Positions 1-6,904 of a stretch of DNA of 64,000 nt are shown one piece after another. The position numbers and the translations under genes are program-made. This DNA is from Salinibacter ruber DSM 13855. Its GTDB lineage: Bacteria > Bacteroidota > Rhodothermia > Rhodothermales > Salinibacteraceae. Positions within the stretch are counted from its first letter, which is position 1, and each line of letters opens with the position of its first letter. The stretch is from assembly GCF_000013045.1 (NCBI RefSeq), contig NC_007677.1:3392001-3456000 (forward strand). Reading direction: 5' to 3'. The notes below the pieces were generated by a model that ran no database searches, was not told the origin of the DNA, and worked only from the letters and a program-made list of their open reading frames with translations.

Positions 1-1
1 A

Positions 2-1111
2 GACATGCGGGTCGTCCTGGACGGCGTCTTTAACCATGCGAGTCGCGGCTTCTGGCCGTTTCACCACGTCCTCGAAAACGGGCCCGACTCGCCCTACGTC
101 GACTGGTTCAAGATTGAGGACTGGCCGCTCCGTCCCTACGCCTCCGACCAGCCTCACAACTACGCGGCCTGGTACGACATTCCTGCCCTGCCCGAGCTCA
201 ACACCGACCACCCGCCGGTACAGGATTTTCTCCTGGACGTGGCTCGGCACTGGATTGCGTTCGGGATCGACGGGTGGCGCCTCGACGTGCCCCGCGAGAT
301 TGAGACGGATGGCTTCTGGGAAGCCTTCCGCACGGTCGTGAAGGACGCCAATCCTGAGGCCTACCTCGTGGGCGAAATCTGGGACGAGGCCCCGGCCTGG
401 CTCCAGGGCGACCGGTTCGACGGCCTCATGAACTACCCGTTGCTCGACGCCACCCTCGGCTTTTTTGGGGCCGGGTCGCTGCGCGACTACTCGAAGGCCC
501 ACCTCACGTTCGACCCGATCGACGCCCCGGCCTTCGCCGACGAACTGGACCGGCTCCTGGCGCTCTACGAGTGGGAGGCCACCTGTGCCCAGCTCAATCT
601 GCTCGACAGCCACGACATGGCCCGGGCGCAGTGGATTCTGAACAACAACCCCGCCGCGTTCCGCCAGGCCGTCCTCTTTCTCATGACGATGCCCGGCGCC
701 CCCTGCATCTACTACGGCGACGAGATTGGGCTCTCGGCCGCGGGAGACCCCCACTGCCGCGAGGCGTTTCCGCGCGACGACGCAGACTGGGACACGGACC
801 TGCTCTCGTTCTACCAGGCGGCCACCGCCCTGCGCCACCGACACGAGGTGCTGCGCACGGGCCGCATCGAGGTGCTGCATGCCAGCGGGCGGACGCTCGT
901 GCTCCGGCGAACACTGGCCGACGCGACGGCCCTCGTTGCCTTCAACGCCGGCGCCGACGCGGTGCAGGTCGCCCTTGAGGCGGCCGCCCTGCCCACAAAA
1001 CCCCTCTCGTCCGCCTGGCCGCCCTCCGCCAACGCACCGCTTTCGGCGTCCTCGTCCCCCCTGCCCCTGTCCCTGCCGCCGCGCGCGACCCGCGTGTGGA
1101 CGACGGACTGA
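2..1111 (+). CDS. GH13 alpha-amylase-family glycoside hydrolase, 5' end outside window
   Basis: The frame is open to the window edge, so the true start is upstream and the ATG at 5 is an internal Met. Counting from that Met, all four GH13 signature regions are visible: DGVFNH (6-11), GWRLDVPREI with nucleophile Asp94, VGEIWDE with acid/base Glu124, and LLDSHD with Asp204. The rest is the end of the catalytic barrel and a short beta-sandwich tail. The pattern resembles neopullulanase/cyclomaltodextrinase-type enzymes that cut alpha-glucans, but the exact substrate cannot be decided from this fragment. No signal peptide can be judged because the N-terminus is missing. It converges with the next gene, leaving 11 bp between the stops. 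Confidence 0.9.
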   Translation, partial: DMRVVLDGVFNHASRGFWPFHHVLENGPDSPYVDWFKIEDWPLRPYASDQPHNYAAWYDIPALPELNTDHPPVQDFLLDVARHWIAFGIDGWRLDVPREIETDGFWEAFRTVVKDANPEAYLVGEIWDEAPAWLQGDRFDGLMNYPLLDATLGFFGAGSLRDYSKAHLTFDPIDAPAFADELDRLLALYEWEATCAQLNLLDSHDMARAQWILNNNPAAFRQAVLFLMTMPGAPCIYYGDEIGLSAAGDPHCREAFPRDDADWDTDLLSFYQAATALRHRHEVLRTGRIEVLHASGRTLVLRRTLADATALVAFNAGADAVQVALEAAALPTKPLSSAWPPSANAPLSASSSPLPLSLPPRATRVWTTD

Positions 1112-1122
1112 CCCCGCCGACG

Positions 1123-1578
1123 CTACCGCCGCGGCGGGGACCGGTCTGGGGACGCGTCCGTTCCGGCCTGCTCGTTGTCCGGCGACGATGTCCCACCGGA
1201 AAGCAGGTGAGCGACGGCCTGAAGCAAATCGGCCCGGGTAAAGGGATGCCGGAGGGCCGCGTCGGCCCATTCGGGCGACGGATGCGTCACCCAGAGCGTC
1301 AACGTCGCGGGCGCCTCGGGGCCCTGAAGGTCCGCCTCCAGGGCCTCCCGTGCCGCCCTGCCGGACGCCCTTCCGGCAACGAGGGCCCGCGGGGAGCAGC
1401 GGCGCAGGTGCATCGCTCCTTCCGCCCCGGTCGACGCCGTGGCGACGCGGCATCGCCCCTGCAGGCTCCTCTGCAGGAACAGGCGACGGTCGGGGCTCCG
1501 GTTCACGACGAGCACCAATGGGCGAGTCTGCAGCTCGGGCGGTGGATCGGCGAGTGGAGGAAGAAGCCCTGCATTCAT
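1123..1578 (-). CDS. Degenerate response-regulator receiver-like protein
   Basis: A 151-residue protein whose middle follows the CheY fold: a first strand LVLVVNRSPDRR, a helix, a strand RVATASTGAEGA, a strand ALVAGRASG where the phospho-accepting Asp is normally found, a strand TLTLWVTH, and the end motif HPFTRADLLQAVAHLL that resembles the KPF...eLl..v..lL end of receivers. The acidic pair is replaced by Asn-Arg and the phosphorylation Asp is absent, so phosphotransfer is unlikely. There is no output domain. I read it as a stand-alone pseudo-receiver. The fold assignment is my inference from pattern alone. It lies tail to tail with the GH13 gene, and the overlapping plus-strand frame has no recognisable pattern. 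Confidence 0.5.
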   Translation of the reverse strand: MNAGLLPPLADPPPELQTRPLVLVVNRSPDRRLFLQRSLQGRCRVATASTGAEGAMHLRRCSPRALVAGRASGRAAREALEADLQGPEAPATLTLWVTHPSPEWADAALRHPFTRADLLQAVAHLLSGGTSSPDNEQAGTDASPDRSPPRR

Positions 1579-1683
1579 TGTGCCGGCCTGGACGTGTCGT
1601 GATCAACTCACGCCTCACGGCCGCTCTCTCCAGGCCGCATCGCGCGTCGAAGTGCACCAGTCAGTCGCATAGGGGCGACGTCC

Positions 1684-3291
1684 TCACCCACCCGGCGGAG
1701 GGGGCGGTCCCAGCGCCTTCACCGTAATCGTGACCGTGGTTTCGCCGGAGGTCCATCCGTCCTGATCGGCCACCGTGTAGGTGTACTCGTCCGTCCCGGT
1801 AAAGCCCGGCTCGGGCGTGTAGGTCACCTCGCCGGTCGACTCGTCGACGCGCACCGTTCCGTGGGCCGGCGTGCGCCGCACCCGCACCGTCGAGGCGTCG
1901 AGGCCCCCATCCGCGTCCGTGTCGTTGGCCAGAACCGCCGTCGTCGTCGCCTCTCGCTCGGTCGTCTCGTCGCGGTCGGCAGACGCCGCGGGCAGTTGGT
2001 GCCCCCCGCGTCCGCAGCCCTCCGTCGTGCCCATCTTCAGCGCCCCCACTTCCCCGTCCCCACCGGCGGCGTAGACGTGACAGCCGACGCCCACCACCTG
2101 ACGGATCGGGGCCTCCATCTCCGCCAGTCTCGCAAGGTCAATGGTCCCGACGATGCGGAGCCCGGTGCTCACATCGTCCGTGTCGAGCCCCTGATCGCCG
2201 ATCCGGTACACGTCGAGGCGGCCGTCCGGGCGGGCGGCGTATACGAACCCGGACGGTTCGTTCGGCACCGCCGGGTCGTTCTCGTGCAGGGAGACACTGG
2301 TGTAGGCCGGGCCCGACCGGCGGAACAGCGCGTCGCCGCTCTCCGCGTCGAGGACGGCCAGCCCGCGGGGCCCGCGCGCCAGAAACAAGCGCCCCCCGTT
2401 CAGGGCCGATCCGCTGCGCGCCCGCAACTGCTCCACACGCCCGTCGCCGAGGCCGGCCACCTCCGCGAAGGATCCACCCTCCGCAGTCGGGCCCGCGTAG
2501 ACCCCTCCCTCCCGGTCGGCCGCGAACACCGCGCTCGGCGTGGCGGCCACCGATTCGAGCGCCGTGCCAGCGGCTTCCCGCCGCGTCGCGTTGCTCAGGG
2601 CAGCGTCGAATCGGGACAGTGTCTCCTCCCCCGACGTGGCGTAGACGTCGTGCTCGCGGTCTCTCTCCGGCGCAGTGGCGACGCCGGTCCCGACGGGTCC
2701 GGGCAGTCCCGCCACGGTCGCCCGCGGAGCCGCGATGCCGTCGACCGTGAGCAACGCGGCCGGGGTGCCCCGCAGACCCCCGTTGTACGCGGAGGGGCGC
2801 AGCCCCCCGGTCACGTACAATGCCTCTTCCCCGCCGTCGTACGTCACGTCCTCCACGTCGATCACGTCGCTGCCAAGGCTGCTCGGGGCAAGGAGCGCGG
2901 TCGGATCGCTCGCGTCGAGGCGGTCGATGCCGCCTCCGAAGGCCGCCCCCGGCGTCTTGTATCCGATGTATATCGTGCCGTCCGCGTGGGTGAGGGCGCC
3001 GACCCGCATCGTATCGCGGGGCGGGGCCGCCCGGGTCACACTGGCCAGCGCGACGCGCGCCGGGCCGTCCGTCGAAGACGGTTCGGGGGACGCCGCACGG
3101 GTCAGCGAGGCGGCCTTGCCGAGGCCGGTCATCCGCGCTCCCAGGTCGCTCGTGCGTTGGAAAAGCGACGAGGCGTCCTCCTCGTCCGCGTCCGGCCCCA
3201 CGGGGGCCGCCGCGTCGCAGCCGCCGAGCACAAGGCCCAACGCGAGGACCGGGAGGAGCAGACAAACCGCGTTCGACACGCGAGCAGGCAT
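1684..3291 (-). CDS. Surface lipoprotein with propeller-like region and C-terminal Ig/cadherin-like repeat
   Basis: Starting at the ATG whose last base is 3291 gives a 535-residue protein opening with a lipoprotein signal peptide (MPARVSNAV, a hydrophobic stretch, then the lipobox LGGC). The long middle has repeated short beta segments with GGIDRLDAS- and VYAGPTA-like turns, as in beta-propeller or LVIVD-type repeats. Near the C-terminus an NDTDADGG...TYTPEPGFTGTDEYTYTVADQDG segment matches the Big_9/VCBS cadherin-like domains of large secreted adhesins, ending in a Pro/Gly-rich tail. It is probably exported and anchored in the outer membrane. A more upstream in-frame start at 3363 would place 24 residues before the signal peptide and is less likely. 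Ligand unknown. Confidence 0.75.
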   Translation of the reverse strand: MPARVSNAVCLLLPVLALGLVLGGCDAAAPVGPDADEEDASSLFQRTSDLGARMTGLGKAASLTRAASPEPSSTDGPARVALASVTRAAPPRDTMRVGALTHADGTIYIGYKTPGAAFGGGIDRLDASDPTALLAPSSLGSDVIDVEDVTYDGGEEALYVTGGLRPSAYNGGLRGTPAALLTVDGIAAPRATVAGLPGPVGTGVATAPERDREHDVYATSGEETLSRFDAALSNATRREAAGTALESVAATPSAVFAADREGGVYAGPTAEGGSFAEVAGLGDGRVEQLRARSGSALNGGRLFLARGPRGLAVLDAESGDALFRRSGPAYTSVSLHENDPAVPNEPSGFVYAARPDGRLDVYRIGDQGLDTDDVSTGLRIVGTIDLARLAEMEAPIRQVVGVGCHVYAAGGDGEVGALKMGTTEGCGRGGHQLPAASADRDETTEREATTTAVLANDTDADGGLDASTVRVRRTPAHGTVRVDESTGEVTYTPEPGFTGTDEYTYTVADQDGWTSGETTVTITVKALGPPPPPGG

Positions 3292-3477
3292 GGCACGGGA
3301 CGGGGCGTTTTGGACCAGCGGAACGAGAGTGCTGCGCCTCTTCGGCCCCGTTCGCATCGCCACAGGGCCCCTTCAGAGACGCCCCTATAGGATGCCGAAT
3401 CCACGACAAAGGTGCTGGTAGATATTGCGCAAACCCATGCATAGATCTGGCGCTGTTGTGTCCGGCCTTTGCACAGA

Positions 3478-3509
3478 TCGTGCACGGGTTTGACGGTTTC
3501 GTGCACGGG
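3478..3509. repeat. Pair of 11-bp direct repeats, 21 bp apart
   Basis: TCGTGCACGGG occurs at 3478-3488 and again at 3499-3509. The centre-to-centre distance of 21 bp is two helical turns, and each copy contains the palindrome GTGCAC. They lie between the end of priA and the start of the lipoprotein gene, upstream of the latter, where a regulator could bind the same DNA face. No regulator can be named. Confidence 0.45.
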
Positions 3510-3528
3510 CGTCCTCGGCTCAATGGGG

Positions 3529-6006
3529 CTACAGCACGTCCTGCGTGTCCACGTCGACCGCGACGTGGTAGCCATTGGGCGGGGCGCCGTGGGCGTCGCG
3601 CGTCCGGCGCAGGGCCGTCTGGAGGGGGCCTGGACTGCCGCCCCGCACCTTCAGGAGGGTGCGGTACCGGTGCTGTTTCTTCACGCGCTGAATGAAGGCG
3701 GGCTCGGGCCCCATCACCCCGGCCGGCCCCGCGTGCTGCCGCAGCTGCTCGGTCCAGTTCTCCGCGAGGCGCTCCACCCGGTCCTCGTCCGGCCCCCGAA
3801 ACTCGACGGTCGCCACGTGCCCGAAGGGCGGGTAGCCCAGCTCGCGACGCTCGGCGAGGGCCTCCTCCGCGAAGCCCTCGTAGTCGTGCTCCTGCGCGTA
3901 GCGGAGGGCCATGTGGTCCGGGTTGCGGGTCTGGAGAATTACCTCCCCGGCCAGCTCACGGGTCCGGCCCGCCCGCCCGGCCACCTGGGTGAGGAGTTGA
4001 AACGTGCGCTCCTCCGCCCGGAAGTCGGGAAAGAGGAGCCCCACGTCCGCGTCGACCACCCCCACCAGCGTCACCCGACTGAAGTCGAGCCCCTTCGCGA
4101 TCATCTGCGTGCCCAGGAGGATGTCGGCGCCGTTTTCGAATCGGCGGAGGAGGTCGTGGTGGCCGTGCTTCTCGCGGGTGGTGTCGCGGTCCATGCGGAG
4201 GATCGTCGCGTCGGGGACGACCTCCTCCAGCTCCGCCTCCACCCGCTGGGTGCCCGTGCCGATCTGGTGGATGTCCCGCCCGCCGCACTCCGGGCACTGA
4301 CGCGGGACGCGGGCGGCGTAGCCGCAGTAGTGACACCGGAGCTGCTCCCCCCCATCGTGTCGGTGCAGCGTGAGGCTCACCGAACAGCTCTGGCACTCGG
4401 GCGCCCAGCCGCAGTCCTCGCACTCCAGGACCGGCGCGTAGCCCCGACGGTTTTGGAGCAGAATCGTCTGCTCGCCCCGATCCACCCGGGTGCGGATGGC
4501 CTCCCGGAGCGGATCGGCCAGGGCGCCGTCCAGCTGATGCTTCTTGCGCTGCAGGGCAAGGTCGAGGACGCGAACGTCGGGGAGCGCGGCGGTCTTTCCC
4601 GAGGCGTCGGGCACGCGCTCCGGCAGTTCGAGCCGCTCGTACTTGCCCCAGCGCGCGTTCATGGTGCTCTCCAGACTGGGCGTGGCCGAGCCGAGGATGC
4701 AGACCGCGTCGGCGCGGTGGGCGCGCATCACCGCCACGTCCCGGGCGTGGTAGCGCGGGGCGGGATCGAACTGCTTGTAGGAGGCTTCGTGCTCCTCGTC
4801 CACCACGATGAGGCCCAGGTCCTCCAGCGGCGCGAGGACGGCCGAGCGCGGGCCAATGGCGATGGCGGCCTCTCCCGTGCGCAGCCGGCGCCACGCGTCG
4901 TAGCGCTCGCCCATGTTCATCTGGGAGTGGAGGACGGCAATCTCGTCGCCGAAGTGCGCCCGGAAGCGCTGGACGGTCTGGGGCGTGAGGGCGATCTCGG
5001 GCACGAGGATAATGCCGGTGCGCCCTCGCGCCCGAACGGCCTGGAGGGCCCGGATGTACACCTCCGTCTTGCCGCTGCCCGTGATGCCGTGGAGCAGAAA
5101 GGTGCCGTAGCGGTGCGCGTCGACCGCGTCGGTGACGGCGTCGAGGGCGTCCTGCTGGGCCGGAAGCAGGTCGTGGTCCGGCGGCGGGTCGGGCGCGGGC
5201 AGGTCATCGAGGGGCGAGCGCATCACCTCCTTCTCCACCAGTTCCAGCATGCCCTTCTCCACGAGGCTGCGGACGGTGGAGTACGACGCGTCGGCCCGCT
5301 CCATCACGTCGGTCCGGCGCGGCTCGGGCGTGCCCTCCGCCCGGAAGCCCGCCAGCGCCCGGACCACGGCCCGCTGCTTGTTGCCGCGGAGCTGCTCGAT
5401 CAGGTCGTCCGGGGCGTCCTTGTGCTGAAACGCGGGGGCGAAGCGGAGGTGCGTTTCCGTCTTGGGGGCCACCCGCTCGTCGGAGAGGGTCGTCTCCACC
5501 GCCACGACATCGTCGGCGGCCATGCGGCGGATGAGGGCGAGCGGCACGGCGGGCCCCACACGCTTGCGGACCGCCGCGAGGGTCGTCTCGCCGTGCGCCG
5601 CCAGGTCCTCAAGGACGGTCCGTCCCACCTCGTGGTCGGCCCAGGCGTCCGGGGCGGCATCGGTGCGGGTCAGGCGGTGCTCCGTCTCGACCGTGGTGCC
5701 GGCCGGAAGCACCGCCTTCAGCGCCTCCCCCCAGGGACAGACGTAGTAGTCGGCAATCCACTTCGTGAGGTCGAGGAGCCCTTCCGTGCATACCGGCACG
5801 TCGTCGAGCACGTCCAGGACCGCCTTCACGTCAAAGTCGAGCGTCTCGGCCGCCGGCCCCTCGCCCACGATGATGCCGGTCAGGCGCCGGTTGCGGAACG
5901 GCACCAGCACCCGGGCCCCCGCCTGGGCCGCCCCGACGAGGGCCTCCGGCACGCGGTACGTGTAGGCCTGATCGAGCGGAAGGGGCAGGACGACATTGAC
6001 GGTCAC
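3529..6006 (-). CDS. priA: Primosomal protein N' (replication restart helicase PriA)
   Basis: An 825-residue protein of normal PriA length. It has the N-terminal DNA-binding region, then the SF2 helicase core with Walker A GITGSGKTEVY, Walker B DEEH, and motif LGSATPS. Between the helicase lobes is the typical zinc module with paired cysteines in CEDCGWAPECQSC and CHYCGYAARVPRQCPEC. The C-terminal helicase lobe has GTQMIAKGLDF and QVAGRAGR. PriA recognises collapsed replication forks and reloads the replicative helicase in the cytoplasm. Start at the ATG ending at 6006. The neighbouring NusG-like gene lies 105 bp upstream on the same strand. A very long opposite-strand frame over this gene is a high-GC shadow. 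Confidence 0.97.
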   Translation of the reverse strand: MTVNVVLPLPLDQAYTYRVPEALVGAAQAGARVLVPFRNRRLTGIIVGEGPAAETLDFDVKAVLDVLDDVPVCTEGLLDLTKWIADYYVCPWGEALKAVLPAGTTVETEHRLTRTDAAPDAWADHEVGRTVLEDLAAHGETTLAAVRKRVGPAVPLALIRRMAADDVVAVETTLSDERVAPKTETHLRFAPAFQHKDAPDDLIEQLRGNKQRAVVRALAGFRAEGTPEPRRTDVMERADASYSTVRSLVEKGMLELVEKEVMRSPLDDLPAPDPPPDHDLLPAQQDALDAVTDAVDAHRYGTFLLHGITGSGKTEVYIRALQAVRARGRTGIILVPEIALTPQTVQRFRAHFGDEIAVLHSQMNMGERYDAWRRLRTGEAAIAIGPRSAVLAPLEDLGLIVVDEEHEASYKQFDPAPRYHARDVAVMRAHRADAVCILGSATPSLESTMNARWGKYERLELPERVPDASGKTAALPDVRVLDLALQRKKHQLDGALADPLREAIRTRVDRGEQTILLQNRRGYAPVLECEDCGWAPECQSCSVSLTLHRHDGGEQLRCHYCGYAARVPRQCPECGGRDIHQIGTGTQRVEAELEEVVPDATILRMDRDTTREKHGHHDLLRRFENGADILLGTQMIAKGLDFSRVTLVGVVDADVGLLFPDFRAEERTFQLLTQVAGRAGRTRELAGEVILQTRNPDHMALRYAQEHDYEGFAEEALAERRELGYPPFGHVATVEFRGPDEDRVERLAENWTEQLRQHAGPAGVMGPEPAFIQRVKKQHRYRTLLKVRGGSPGPLQTALRRTRDAHGAPPNGYHVAVDVDTQDVL

Positions 6007-6111
6007 CGGGACGGGCAGCGCTGTTTTTGATACGACTCCGTCCCCCGTACGGACCGTCGTCGCGTGGGTGCCGGGGCGGCCTCGATCGCCCGGCGCCCCC
6101 AGGCCCCATCG

Positions 6112-6639
6112 CTACGTGTTGGACGTTGTCTGCACCCAGTCCGCCGCGACCTCGATCTTGACGGCCTGTCGCACGGCTCGGACCTGCACCAGCAGGTAGG
6201 TCTGCCCCCGGTGCTGCAGCACCTTGCCCGTCAGGCCCTGCAGGCGCTCGGGGCCGCCCGTGATCGTGACGGTCTCGCCCACTGCCGGGCGGAGGTCCGC
6301 CGTCGAGAGCCGCTCGGGCACCGCCTGGGCCTTCTGGAGCCGATCGACCGTCTCCTCGCGGAGGCGGGCCGGCTCGCCGTCGAAGTGCACGCAGCGCACG
6401 ATGCCGTTCGTGCGGAGCACGCGCAGGCGATCTTTTTCGTCGACCCGGGCGAAGAGGTAGTTGCGGAAGAGCGGCTCGGTGATCTCCTTCGTGCGGTCGG
6501 ACCACTGCCGCACCTCCGTCTTCTTCGGCACCATCACGTCGATGCGCCGCTCGTCGAGGCGGGTTTCGCACTTCTTTTCGGCCCGGGCCCGGGTGTAGAA
6601 AACGCGCCAGACGCGGTTGTCGTCGGGGGAGGTGCTCAT
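6112..6639 (-). CDS. UpxY/RfaH-type NusG paralog (transcription antiterminator)
   Basis: Start chosen at the ATG ending at 6639 (MSTSPDDNRVWRVFYTRARA), giving 175 residues, the size of NusG paralogs. The N-terminal NGN domain is recognisable from WRVFYTRARAEKKCETRL, the PLFRNYLFARVD strand and the following VRCVHFDG. The C-terminal KOW domain shows GETVTITGGPERLQGLTGKVLQHRG. Such proteins bind RNA polymerase and reduce pausing or termination in chosen operons. In Bacteroides, UpxY genes head capsule operons, but here it sits between hrpB and priA with no polysaccharide genes in reach. It is unlikely to be housekeeping NusG, which is normally next to ribosomal protein genes. Longer in-frame upstream starts add low-complexity Arg-rich sequence and are not believed. 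Confidence 0.85.
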   Translation of the reverse strand: MSTSPDDNRVWRVFYTRARAEKKCETRLDERRIDVMVPKKTEVRQWSDRTKEITEPLFRNYLFARVDEKDRLRVLRTNGIVRCVHFDGEPARLREETVDRLQKAQAVPERLSTADLRPAVGETVTITGGPERLQGLTGKVLQHRGQTYLLVQVRAVRQAVKIEVAADWVQTTSNT

Positions 6640-6747
6640 GACGCGGGCGACCGTTGGGGCTAGAATTCGGGAGTCGGCGGGCGTGCACGAACGGCGCGGT
6701 TGCCCTCGCGCCGAGGCGCGTACAGCGGTGTCTTTCGTGCCCTCTTC

Positions 6748-6769
6748 GTCCCCATCGTGGCATGGGGAC
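6748..6769. other. Perfect 8-bp hairpin in the hrpB/UpxY gap
   Basis: GTCCCCAT at 6748-6755 and ATGGGGAC at 6762-6769 form a perfect 8-bp stem with a six-base loop. It lies downstream of hrpB and about 110 bp before the NusG-like start on the minus strand. There is no U-run in either direction, so it may be a leader structure or a weak terminator for hrpB. Confidence 0.35.
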
Positions 6770-6904
6770 AATCGTTCCCGCCCCGGCCGCCGGCGACAGC
6801 ATCGTGCCCACGCCTCTTCGACCGCAACCGCCAGCGACACCCGGGCTTCGTGGGCCGCCGCACCGGCGCGGGACGGAAGTGAAAAATGACGGGGTACTTC
6901 CCCA

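Noticed and set aside
3469-6030. Very long plus-strand open frame (853 codons) over priA
   Set aside because: It mirrors priA codon by codon, lacks any family motif and is typical of GC-rich antisense frames.
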